Part shown: positions 26,971 to 36,354 of the stretch, piece by piece | How positions within the stretch are numbered: the first letter of the stretch is position 1 | How the letters are laid out: each line of letters begins with the position of its first letter | Origin: Actinomyces sp. Marseille-P3109 | Lineage (GTDB): Bacteria > Actinomycetota > Actinomycetes > Actinomycetales > Actinomycetaceae | Direction: 5' to 3' | Length of the DNA stretch: 64,000 nucleotides | Assembly: GCF_900323545.1 (NCBI RefSeq) | Contig: NZ_OOHN01000008.1 | Location: 1,851,144-1,915,143 of the forward strand | Program-made: the position numbers and the translations under genes | Notes under the pieces: generated by a model | Database searches by the model: none | Told to the model about the DNA's origin: nothing | What the model saw: the letters and a program-made list of their open reading frames with translations, nothing else

Positions 26971-28982
26971 TGACGACGACGGACCTCACGCAAACGCCTG
27001 CCGACGGTCGTTGTGGTACGTACCAGGCCTGCGGCACTGCCGGTCACGTAGCGATAGGCGGGCTTGAGGGCGCCGGCCACCTCCGGGTGGCGCACGTCCA
27101 CGTAGGAGCGCACTCGCGGTCCGAGGCCCGACTCGGGACCGAAGCGAGCCCGAAGGAACCTGACCTGCTCGTCGGTGTAGGCCGGCAGGTCGGCGGTGAC
27201 GGCCTGCTGCTTATAGGCCAGGGAGCCGTAGAGCCGCCCGGCCCAGGTGGGGGTGAGGACCTCGCGGGGATGGTAGCCGCTGGACATGGCCGCGTAGACG
27301 GTCAGCAGCTCGAGCACCTCGGCGGCACGGGCCCGCTGCAGGCGCTCCACCGACTGCTCAGCGCTGGGGGCGGCCTGCTCGGTCAGCCGCACGAGCTCCT
27401 TGGCGCCTTCACTCAGCGTGCGCAGCGCCTCGGGGCGGGCCAAGAACATGGAGCCGACCGGCGCCGCCGGCGCGACCGCGTCCAGGGCGGCCGTCAGACC
27501 GAGCCGACGCGAGAGGGCCTCGGCGGCGCCGGCCAGTCCGTCCCACTGCGGCCCGCCGTGCGGCTGGCCGATGTGACAGGCGGCGGGCATGACCACTCCG
27601 AGGCTGGGGTGACGCTCGAAGAGGCCGAGGAGTCCGGCCACGTAGCCGGGTGAGGCGAGCAGGCAGTCGAGGACCTGGCGGCGGGCGACGTCGTCCGCCC
27701 GCCCCGAGGATCCGGACAGGGGCCCGGCATTGATCGTGAGGACCAGGTCGACTCGATCACCCTCAACAGTATCGGCAGTGTCGGTGGTGTCACCGCTGTC
27801 AGAGGCGCCGGCGTCCCCCACACGCTGGGGGTCCCACAGGTCGTCGCACTCGGCGAGGAAGGCGATGGTGCCGCGCGGATCGAGGTCGCGGACCTTGCGG
27901 AAGGTGGCGCGACGCCCGGTGACGCGCTCCAGGTCGGCGGCGTTCAGTTCCTCGGAAGAGGTGACGACCACCCTCCAGTGCTCCGGCAGGCTCACCAGAC
28001 GCTCGGCGAGGTCATCCGCCTCGGCACGCTCGATCCCCTCTCTCCCGGCTGGGAGGTGGACGACGACGCAGCCCGAAGGCTCCGACGTCGGCGGCTGCGT
28101 CCCGGTGGGTTCGGGGACGGTGTCGGGGATGATCTCGGTCAGTCCGGCGTTGACGATGAGGTCGCGGGCGGCCGCGGTATGGACGACGTCGGACAGGATG
28201 AGGTCCTCGCTGTAGCCCGCCTGCGCGGCGGAGGCCAGCAGGTCCCCGCCGACGACGGCCTGACGGTCCTGGTGGAGCGGGTCGTGGAAGAGGGCCCGGC
28301 GCTTGAGCAGGGGGCAGCCGTCCGCCAGCAGCGCAGGAGCCTCCTCGATGGCCGGGTTGTCCGAGCGATAGCGGTCCACCGGGAAGGCGACCTCGTAGGT
28401 GTGGCCGAGCTCGGTGAAATGGCCGGTGAAACGCGACTCGTGCCACTGGATGGAGTCGCGGTAGGAGGAGACCGGCGGCATCTGCTCCCAGTAGGCACGG
28501 AAGGCGGGGTCTGTCAGGAGCCTGCGGCGCACGGCGATCCAGTGGGACTGGATGTGGCGGGGCAGCTCGCGCTTGGCCAGGAAGGGGTGGGGGTGCATGA
28601 CGTCGTGCTCGGTCATGCCCCAGAAGGAGATGCCGCGCCAGTCCTCGGCGCGGGTGAGGACCTCCTCCCAGGGGCGCACGGGGGCGTAGTAGGTGTGGTT
28701 GGTCAGGATGAGCTCGTCGAAGTCGGCGAGCCGGTCCCAGCCGAGGTGCTCCAGCCCTGCGCGGTAGGCGCCGACGTCGAGCCCTTCGTTGGGGCGCTCA
28801 AGGACCTCGTCGCAGGAGGCCTCCAGCCGCACCCGGTCGACGTCGCCGATGAGCGAGTTGGAGACCACCAGGATGTGGTCGGCGTGGGGGCGCAGGGATG
28901 CCAGGACGCGGGTGACGTAGTCGCGGACGCGATCATGAGGATCGAAGTGGAAGTAGATGATTCCGCGGTTTCCTCGGGTCAC
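26958..28982 (-). CDS. RgpF-family protein, diverged second copy
   Basis: A 674-aa protein related to RgpF in its N-terminal half: GIIYFHFDPHDRVRDYVTRV, RPNEGLDVGAYRAGLEHLGW, LPRHIQSHWIAVRRRLL, CPLLKRRALFHDP. The C-terminal half keeps VGSMFLARPEALRTL but has lost the clear ENRGRDVS motif and carries an acidic Asp/Thr-rich insert (near residues 420-440). It may be a rhamnosyltransferase of changed specificity. GTG 28982 is preferred because GAGAGGA is 6 nt upstream; a TTG at 29000 is the alternative. It is first in the 13-kb reverse operon. Confidence 0.78.
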   Translation of the reverse strand: MTRGNRGIIYFHFDPHDRVRDYVTRVLASLRPHADHILVVSNSLIGDVDRVRLEASCDEVLERPNEGLDVGAYRAGLEHLGWDRLADFDELILTNHTYYAPVRPWEEVLTRAEDWRGISFWGMTEHDVMHPHPFLAKRELPRHIQSHWIAVRRRLLTDPAFRAYWEQMPPVSSYRDSIQWHESRFTGHFTELGHTYEVAFPVDRYRSDNPAIEEAPALLADGCPLLKRRALFHDPLHQDRQAVVGGDLLASAAQAGYSEDLILSDVVHTAAARDLIVNAGLTEIIPDTVPEPTGTQPPTSEPSGCVVVHLPAGREGIERAEADDLAERLVSLPEHWRVVVTSSEELNAADLERVTGRRATFRKVRDLDPRGTIAFLAECDDLWDPQRVGDAGASDSGDTTDTADTVEGDRVDLVLTINAGPLSGSSGRADDVARRQVLDCLLASPGYVAGLLGLFERHPSLGVVMPAACHIGQPHGGPQWDGLAGAAEALSRRLGLTAALDAVAPAAPVGSMFLARPEALRTLSEGAKELVRLTEQAAPSAEQSVERLQRARAAEVLELLTVYAAMSSGYHPREVLTPTWAGRLYGSLAYKQQAVTADLPAYTDEQVRFLRARFGPESGLGPRVRSYVDVRHPEVAGALKPAYRYVTGSAAGLVRTTTTVGRRLREVRRRHGQG

Positions 28983-29109
28983 GTGGATCCTCTCCGGCAA
29001 AGCTGGTCAGAGCAAGTCAGAACAAGTCACAGCTGGTCAATCAGCACGACGCTCACGGTTCCAGTCTCTCACGCCGAGCCCAGTGCTCACTGAGCCGAGC
29101 GGACAGGAA

Positions 29110-29145
29110 GCGGGGTCGGACTCCCCTGAGGGAGTCCGACCCCGC
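29110..29145 (-). terminator. Strong terminator after the amidase gene
   Basis: A perfect 16-bp stem (29110-29125 and 29130-29145) with a 4-nt CTGA loop, 40 nt past the stop of the reverse-strand hydrolase gene. It separates that gene from the RgpF operon. No U tract, as is common in actinobacteria. Confidence 0.8.
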
Positions 29146-29184
29146 CTGAGCCCGCTCTGGATCCACGCCGTCAGAACGACTCGT

Positions 29185-32100
29185 TCAGCCGAAGTAGCGG
29201 TCGATCATGGACGCCAGGTCGTTGCCGTAGTTGCGGGCGGTGGCCCAGCCGGCGCCCTGGGGGTTCTCCTGGATGCCCAGGTGCTCCACGTAGACGGCCG
29301 ATCCCTTGCGCACGTAGGTGAAGCGGGGGTCGACCAGCGAGCGGGAGAGCGCCTGGGGCGTCGCACTCGAGTCGGCGTAGGCCCGCAGATGCTGGACCTG
29401 GGCGCGCAACCCGATCTGGACGCTCGAGAAGGAGGCACCCGCGGCTCCCCCACCGGTGGCTCCCAGCCCGCCGAAGTTGAACTGCCCGATCGTGACATCG
29501 CCTCCGAACTGGAGCCAGGCCGTCTCCTTCATCACCTGGGCGAAGAGCAGCTCGGGGCTGACGCCCTCGGCCACCGCCTCGTCGTACAGGATGGTGAAGA
29601 ACTCCTGGGCCGTGGCGGCCCCGCCCCTGGACAGAGCCGCGGACGGATAGGCGTGGCCCGAGCTGTTGTAGGTGGAGACCATCGTGGCGATGACCTGCTC
29701 CCTGCTCGCAGTGGGCGCGGCCATGACCGAATGCAGGGTCTCATAGCCCTGCCAGGCGCCGTCGGCGGCGAAGGTGGACCAGCGACCCTCGATCTTGACG
29801 CGGCCGGCGACCATGGTTCCGCCCTTGGAGGCGTCCAGGTAGTACCAGCTGCCGGCGTCGGACACCCACCCGGTCGCCATGGCGCCATCGGACTTCAGGT
29901 AGTACCAGCTCCCACCGTCACGGAGCCAGCCGGTCGCCATCGCCCCGCCCCGGCTGCCGTCCAGGTAGTACCAGCCACCGGCATCGGACACCCACCCGGT
30001 CGCCATGGCGCCATCGGACTTCAGGAAGTACCAGCTCCCACCGTCACGGAGCCAGCCCGTGACCATCGCCCCGCCCCGGCTGCCATCCAGGTAGTACCAG
30101 CCACCGGCATCGGACACCCACTCGGTCGCCATGGCGCCATCGGCCCCCAAGTAGTACCAGCTCCCACCGTCACGGAGCCAGCCCGTGACCATCGCCCCGC
30201 CCCGGCTGCCATCCAGGTAGTACCAGCCACCGGCATCGGACACCCACCCGGTCGCCATGGCGCCATCGGCCCCCAGGTAGTACCAGGAGCCAGCGTCACG
30301 GAGCCAGCCGGTCGCCATCGCCCCGCCGCGGCTGCCGTCGAGGTAGTACCAGCTGCTGCCATCGCGATGCCATCCCGTGACCATCGCGCCATTCTTGGAG
30401 GCGTCCAGGTAGTACCAGCTGCCGGCGTCGGACAGCCACCCGGTGACCTTGGCGCCGTCGGCCCCCAGGTAGTACCAGGAGCCCGACTCCTCCTTCCAGT
30501 CGCCGGAGCCGCTGATCTGCTGCTGGGCGATGGCGCGGATCGTGCCGAGCTTGGAGTAGCCGACATTGCCGGGGCAGGACGTGTAGCCGACGTCTCGGTG
30601 CCCCAGGATGCGGGGCATCGAGATGGTGGAGCCGGCCTGGTAGCGCTCGGTGGTCCACACGTGCAGTCCCGCCCAGCCGTTGGCGTCAGAGATACCGGCT
30701 CGGTTGAGGAACCATCCGGCCATCTTGCCCACGGCGTTCAGCTGGGCGTCCGAGGGGCTGATGCTGCTGTAGTCGCCCATCATGGACAGGCCCATGGTGC
30801 CGGTGTTGACGCCCCGGGCGTGCGCTCCGACGCTCATCCTGCCGGCGGGTGCCGCCACGGAGCCGGAGCGCCCCTCGAAGACGGTGCCGTACTTGTCGAC
30901 GAGGAAGTTGTAGCCGATGTCGCCCCAGTCCAGGGTGACCGCGTGGTAGTAGTAGATGCCCCGCACGATCGAGGCGGACTGCCAGGAGGAGTAGTTGTTG
31001 GTTCCGGCTGTGTGGTGCACGACGACGTGGCCCGCGGACGCGTAGTAGGGGTCCCAGCTCATGTAGGAGGCGTTGGCGCCCCACTCGGCGCGCGTGGTCA
31101 CCGGGACTGGCAGGCCGTTGGCGGTCGTTGAGAGTGGTGCAGCCACTGGCAGCGCGACCGGTGCGGCCGACACAGTGGCCGACACAGTGGCCGACACAGT
31201 GGCCGGCGCAGTGGCCGGCGCAGAGCTCGCGGACAACGCCGACGCTCGGAAGGTCTCGGACCTGATGAGCGGCGTCGTCGCCGCTGGGGCCGACTGGCTG
31301 GCAGGCTCGGCAGCCGGCTCTGCAGGACTCCCCAGCACCCCGGACCGGCCGGCCTGGGGTTGTGCGACGACGTCCTCGATGACCGGGGTCGGCGCGGCCT
31401 CGGTGGTCGTGAGGTCGCCCGCGTCCAGGACCTCCTCACCCTGGGGCTGGGAGGGGACGAGGGCCAGCTTGAGCCCGGTGGGCAGTGAGCCCCCGACGAC
31501 TGAGGCCTGGATCGCGTCGGCCCCGCCGGTGACGAACTCACCAGTGCCGGAGGTGGTGCGGTCGTCGCGTCCGGAGTCGGCCGCCTCGTTGAGGTACCAG
31601 GGCGACCAGGTGCCGTTCTCCCTCACGCGCAGGTAGATGCGTACACCCTCGGGCAGATCAGCGCTTCCGGTCCAGGTGAAGCCGGCTACGAGGAACCGGT
31701 TGACCTCGAGCGGATCGGTCAGGAGGGTGGCGTCCGCCTGCGGGTCGGTGGCAGCGGGCAGGATCGAGGCGACGCGTGCGCCGATCCCGTCTGCGGCCTG
31801 GGCGACGGTCTGGCGGACGGACCGGTTCACACTGGCCATCAGTGCCGGTCTCACCGAGGTGCCGGCGCCGACGCCGCTCCCTCCACTGCCGCCGACACCG
31901 CCGCTGGCCCCATCGGCCGAGGGTGTCGACGCCTCGGTGTCCGTCGGGGAAGCGTCGCCGGAACCTGTCCCCGTGCCGGAGCGAGCGTCGTCGAGGCCCG
32001 ACTGGGCGATCTCGGTGGCCTGCCCGCTGGAGGTCGTCAGGTCGAGGATCTGGACCGGCGCGGGACCGTCGGCATGGCTGGTCGAGCCGCTGCCCGAGCC

Positions 32101-32322
32101 TCCGGAGTCACCGGCGTCAGGCGCTGCACCGGCCACGGGGACCAGTCCGGACAGCAGGAGCGGCGCCAGGGCGACCAGCCCGGTGGCGCGATACGCGAGC
32201 AGACGAGTACTGCGGTTACCGATGCGGCCACTGAGAGGGCCACTGAGACGGTGGTCAGCGCTGCGGCCGACACGATGGCCGGCGCGCTGAGCGACGCGAC
32301 CAAGAGCGCGAGGGACTTTCAT
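29185..32322 (-). CDS. Choline-binding-type wall hydrolase: amidase + repeats + glucosaminidase
   Basis: A 1045-aa secreted, two-headed peptidoglycan hydrolase. Residues 1-70 hold a long basic leader and signal peptide (LVALAPLLLSGLVPVAGAAP). About residues 405-590 are a PGRP/Amidase_2 domain (VVVHHTAG, ILGHRDVGYTSCPG). About 610-862 hold some 12 aromatic repeats of alternating 20 and 22 residues (type GSWYYLGADGAMATGW and GWYYLDGSRGGAMVTGW), like choline-binding repeats. About 875-1045 are a glucosaminidase (QVMKETAW with the likely catalytic Glu). Residues 70-400 are Ser/Ala/Thr-rich with a beta-sandwich-like part. AAAGGA precedes ATG 32322. If the ligand is choline, the LicC/LicA/LicD genes could supply it. 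Confidence 0.92.
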   Translation of the reverse strand: MKVPRALGRVAQRAGHRVGRSADHRLSGPLSGRIGNRSTRLLAYRATGLVALAPLLLSGLVPVAGAAPDAGDSGGSGSGSTSHADGPAPVQILDLTTSSGQATEIAQSGLDDARSGTGTGSGDASPTDTEASTPSADGASGGVGGSGGSGVGAGTSVRPALMASVNRSVRQTVAQAADGIGARVASILPAATDPQADATLLTDPLEVNRFLVAGFTWTGSADLPEGVRIYLRVRENGTWSPWYLNEAADSGRDDRTTSGTGEFVTGGADAIQASVVGGSLPTGLKLALVPSQPQGEEVLDAGDLTTTEAAPTPVIEDVVAQPQAGRSGVLGSPAEPAAEPASQSAPAATTPLIRSETFRASALSASSAPATAPATVSATVSATVSAAPVALPVAAPLSTTANGLPVPVTTRAEWGANASYMSWDPYYASAGHVVVHHTAGTNNYSSWQSASIVRGIYYYHAVTLDWGDIGYNFLVDKYGTVFEGRSGSVAAPAGRMSVGAHARGVNTGTMGLSMMGDYSSISPSDAQLNAVGKMAGWFLNRAGISDANGWAGLHVWTTERYQAGSTISMPRILGHRDVGYTSCPGNVGYSKLGTIRAIAQQQISGSGDWKEESGSWYYLGADGAKVTGWLSDAGSWYYLDASKNGAMVTGWHRDGSSWYYLDGSRGGAMATGWLRDAGSWYYLGADGAMATGWVSDAGGWYYLDGSRGGAMVTGWLRDGGSWYYLGADGAMATEWVSDAGGWYYLDGSRGGAMVTGWLRDGGSWYFLKSDGAMATGWVSDAGGWYYLDGSRGGAMATGWLRDGGSWYYLKSDGAMATGWVSDAGSWYYLDASKGGTMVAGRVKIEGRWSTFAADGAWQGYETLHSVMAAPTASREQVIATMVSTYNSSGHAYPSAALSRGGAATAQEFFTILYDEAVAEGVSPELLFAQVMKETAWLQFGGDVTIGQFNFGGLGATGGGAAGASFSSVQIGLRAQVQHLRAYADSSATPQALSRSLVDPRFTYVRKGSAVYVEHLGIQENPQGAGWATARNYGNDLASMIDRYFG
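29735..30490 (-). repeat. Near-identical DNA repeats coding the wall-binding repeats
   Basis: About six 126-bp double units (20+22 codons) in tandem; some neighbours (around 29880-30005, 30005-30130 and 30130-30255) are almost identical at the DNA level. Such a tract can gain or lose units by recombination without breaking the frame. Confidence 0.85.
31165..31224 (-). repeat. 12-bp in-frame tandem repeat in the hydrolase gene
   Basis: Five consecutive 12-bp units: three identical (GGCCGACACAGT) and two with GGCCGGCGCAG(T/A). They code a TVSATVSATVSA-like linker just before the amidase domain. The length is a multiple of three, so unit number could vary without frameshift. Confidence 0.85.
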
Positions 32323-33708
<1,386 letters not shown>

Positions 33709-33773
33709 CCACCTGACAACGTGACCGTCTGACACGTATCAGAACCGTCGGTTCATCCGACCGTTTCTGGCAG

Positions 33774-33807
33774 CCGCCTGGACAATACACTGTGGTTGTC
33801 CAGGCGG
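33774..33807. promoter_or_regulatory. Perfect 12-bp inverted repeat before the NlpC/P60 gene
   Basis: CCGCCTGGACAA (33774-33785) and its exact complement TTGTCCAGGCGG (33796-33807) flank a 10-nt loop. It ends at the -10-like TATTCT, so it would span the -35/spacer region of the following promoter as an operator. It could instead be the rfbB terminator (66 nt past the stop), though no T tract follows. Confidence 0.6.
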
Positions 33808-33813
33808 TATTCT
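33808..33813 (+). promoter_or_regulatory. -10 box (TATTCT) of leaderless gene
   Basis: TATTCT ends seven bases before GTG 33821, and no ribosome-binding site lies between. This is the spacing expected when transcription starts at the start codon. Confidence 0.5.
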
Positions 33814-33820
33814 GTGTTCT

Positions 33821-35578
33821 GTGAGAACTTCACATGGCGCGACGGTGCGCACCGGCATCATCCTTCTCCCCATCGCCCTGCTGGGACCGACCATCATCGG
33901 CCTGCCCACGATCACCTCGCCACCCGTCCGGGCCGCCGAGTCTCCCGCAGCGCAGGAGACGGCAGCGCCCCAGCCCCCTGCGGCCACCGACGCCGCCCCT
34001 GACGCCGAGACGCCTCGAACGCCTCACGACGAGCCTGCTGCTGAGCCGTCTGAGGCCGCCTCACCCGAGGCGAAGGACCGGGCGGGCGCTGAGGACCGGG
34101 CCGCCTCCCCCGAGCAGAAGCCCCCGGCCGCTCCGGCCGATGGCATCGCGGATCTCACCGGTACGGGCAGCTGGGTCGCCGTCGGCCAGAAGTGGCAGTG
34201 GCGGGGCAAGGACGGCAGCCTCGCCCGGTCGCGCTGGGCCCGGATCAACGGCGAGGTCTACCGCTTCGACGATGACGGAAACATGGTGACCGGCTGGTGG
34301 AAGGACGGGAAGTCCTGGTATCACCTGGCCGACTCCGGGGCCCGATCGACCGGGTGGGTCCAGGTGGCCGGAAGCTGGTACTACCTGAGCCCCACCACCG
34401 GCATCATGGCCACCGGCGAGCTCGTCGACGGCAGCTCAACCTACCTCCTCCGCAGCAACGGCTCGATGGTCACCGGCTGGCTCCAGCAGGCCGACGGCTG
34501 GCGCTTCTACCACCCCAGCGGCGCACGCGCCCACGGCTGGGCCCAGGACGCCGGAAGCTGGTACTACCTGAGCCCCACCACCGGCATCATGGCCACCGGC
34601 TGGCTCAAGGTTGGGACCACCTGGTACTACCTGCAGCAATCGGGCGCCATGGCCACAGGCTGGTTCCAGGACGCCGGCAGCTGGTACTACCTGAACCCCA
34701 CCACCGGGATCATGGCCACCGGCTGGCTCAAGGATGGGACCACCTGGTACTACCTGGACCCGAGCACCGGGGCCATGATCACCGGGACGCGCACCATCGA
34801 CGGAACCTCGCAGTCCTTCGCCCCGTCAGGGGCCTGGATCGGCTACCGGGCGCCGTCGGGCTACCTGCAGCCCGTCTCCTCGATCACACCCCTGGGATGG
34901 TCGACCAACACACTCAGCTGGGGGATGAACGGCGTCAAAGTTCGCATCGTCCAGCAGCGCCTGGGCCTGTGGCACTCCAAAAAGCTCGCCAGCGTCGACT
35001 CATCCTTCGTCTCGGCGGTGAGCAACTTCCAGCGTCGGGCAGGCCTGCCCCAGACCGGGGTGGTGGACGAGTCGACCTGGAACGCGCTCAACACGGGTTT
35101 CTCCTGGTGGGTGGACCAGCACCAGGAGACCCCCACATCCTTGAGCGCAACCCGCGATGAGCGCATCGAGGCGATGATCGGCTACGCCTGGAACCAGATG
35201 GGCTCCAGCTACACATGGGGCGGGGCCGGCCCCTACGGCCTGGGCTTCGACTGCTCGGGGCTGGTGCTCCAGTCCCTCTACAGGGCGGGCCTCGACCCGC
35301 AGCCGATCAACGTCATCAAGCACGGCTGGCCCGACTACCGCACCTCCCAGGAGCTCTACAAGCACCCGCAGATGATGCATGTGCCGCTGAGCCAGCGGCA
35401 GCGCGGAGACCTCATCTTCTACACCACGGACGGCGTGGTCACGCACGTGGCCATCTATCTGGGAAGCGACCAGGTGATCCACACCGACTGGATGGGGCGG
35501 CCGGCTCGGACCGACCACATCACCGTCTCCTACGGCTGGGGCAACATGACCTCCGACGTCGTGCGCCCCTTCCCGTGA
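33821..35578 (+). CDS. Choline-binding-type NlpC/P60 peptidoglycan endopeptidase
   Basis: A 585-aa secreted hydrolase. Residues 1-40 are a signal peptide (GIILLPIALLGPTIIGLP). Residues about 40-105 are Pro/Ala/Glu-rich. Residues about 110-345 hold some 10 aromatic repeats of choline-binding type (AGSWYYLSPTTGIMATGW). About 360-430 are a PG_binding_1-like domain (LSWGMNGVKVRIVQQRLGL). The C-terminal 140 residues are NlpC/P60 with Cys478 in FDCSGLV and His in VTHVAIYLG. It should cut stem peptides at the wall, held by the repeats. GTG 33821 looks leaderless (see the TATTCT box). Confidence 0.92.
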   Translation: MRTSHGATVRTGIILLPIALLGPTIIGLPTITSPPVRAAESPAAQETAAPQPPAATDAAPDAETPRTPHDEPAAEPSEAASPEAKDRAGAEDRAASPEQKPPAAPADGIADLTGTGSWVAVGQKWQWRGKDGSLARSRWARINGEVYRFDDDGNMVTGWWKDGKSWYHLADSGARSTGWVQVAGSWYYLSPTTGIMATGELVDGSSTYLLRSNGSMVTGWLQQADGWRFYHPSGARAHGWAQDAGSWYYLSPTTGIMATGWLKVGTTWYYLQQSGAMATGWFQDAGSWYYLNPTTGIMATGWLKDGTTWYYLDPSTGAMITGTRTIDGTSQSFAPSGAWIGYRAPSGYLQPVSSITPLGWSTNTLSWGMNGVKVRIVQQRLGLWHSKKLASVDSSFVSAVSNFQRRAGLPQTGVVDESTWNALNTGFSWWVDQHQETPTSLSATRDERIEAMIGYAWNQMGSSYTWGGAGPYGLGFDCSGLVLQSLYRAGLDPQPINVIKHGWPDYRTSQELYKHPQMMHVPLSQRQRGDLIFYTTDGVVTHVAIYLGSDQVIHTDWMGRPARTDHITVSYGWGNMTSDVVRPFP

Positions 35579-35632
35579 TCGGCCGGGAACCCGCTCGGGC
35601 CGGGGAGCCTCGGGGTGTCGAGCACAGGAGCG

Positions 35633-36208
35633 TCAGAAGGTGACGGGCCAGTGGGGCATGCAGGTGCTCAGCTCCACGTGGGCGTTGGTGCGTGCCTCCA
35701 GGCTCTCCTGATACTCGGGGTTGGGCTCAGGGGTGCGCCCCAGCTTGATGTCCTCCTCGGCCTGCGCGTCATCCTTGAACTCCTGGATCTGCCCGCCGGC
35801 GAGTCGGCTGGTCGTGGTGGTGTAGGTGGTCAAGGCGGTCACTGCGCTGGTCGCGGTGGCATCATTGCCGGCGGCCGACTGTAACCGGGCGTGGTAGTCG
35901 GTCTCCAGGACCTGGGTGAACGTATTCCACGCGGACTGGGTGTCCTCACTGCTCGGCCCCTCGAGCAGGCCGGTGTACGCCTGCCCCTCAGGTGTCTGCT
36001 CCAGGGCCTCGACGAGGATCGCGTCCATCTGCTCGCACTGGGTGGTGGGGGCCGTGGTGGCCGGAGGGCCGCTGGGTGCAGTCTGTGCAGGCGTGGAGGC
36101 CGTGGCCTGGGCCTTCGACGTCGACGACGAACATGCCGCCAGGGAGGCGACCGAGATGAGGGCAAGGGATGTGACAAGGTATGCGCGGACGGCGCGACGG
36201 GGACCCAT
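35633..36208 (-). CDS. Small lipoprotein of unknown function
   Basis: A 191-aa protein with a lipoprotein signal (VTSLALISVASLAAC, lipobox Cys26), then an Ala/Ser/Thr/Pro-rich spacer and a mostly helical domain with two further cysteines (CEQMD and STCMPHW). I do not recognise the family. Its ATG is preceded at six bases by TAGTCT and lacks a ribosome-binding site. It is convergent with the NlpC/P60 gene, 54 bp away. Confidence 0.72.
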   Translation of the reverse strand: MGPRRAVRAYLVTSLALISVASLAACSSSTSKAQATASTPAQTAPSGPPATTAPTTQCEQMDAILVEALEQTPEGQAYTGLLEGPSSEDTQSAWNTFTQVLETDYHARLQSAAGNDATATSAVTALTTYTTTTSRLAGGQIQEFKDDAQAEEDIKLGRTPEPNPEYQESLEARTNAHVELSTCMPHWPVTF

Positions 36209-36214
36209 GTCACA

Positions 36215-36220
36215 AGACTA
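36215..36220 (-). promoter_or_regulatory. -10 box (TAGTCT) of the lipoprotein gene
   Basis: Reverse-strand TAGTCT ends six bases before ATG 36208: leaderless arrangement. Confidence 0.45.
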
Positions 36221-36354
36221 GTCGACTGAGCCGCTCTTCCCGACCGATGGCACCGGCAGCTGCCGGGACCTCGGCGGTGGGGTCGGTTGAGCGATTGTCA
36301 TCGACGTAGACACGCACTCACTCCTGTGAGGACTGGGCGCAGAGTACCGGGCCG

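Noticed and set aside
29735..30490. Regularly spaced repeats that could suggest a CRISPR array
   Set aside because: Period is 60/66 bp with continuous reading frame and coding choline-binding-type repeats; no unique spacers.
28957..31131. Open frame of 724 codons on the forward strand with regular repeats
   Set aside because: The repeats are the antisense image of the wall-binding repeats of the hydrolase; no start context or domain.
36253..36266. 14-bp perfect palindrome CCGGCAGCTGCCGG
   Set aside because: GC-only palindromes of this length are expected now and then at this base composition, and it has no loop, T tract or promoter relation that decides a role.
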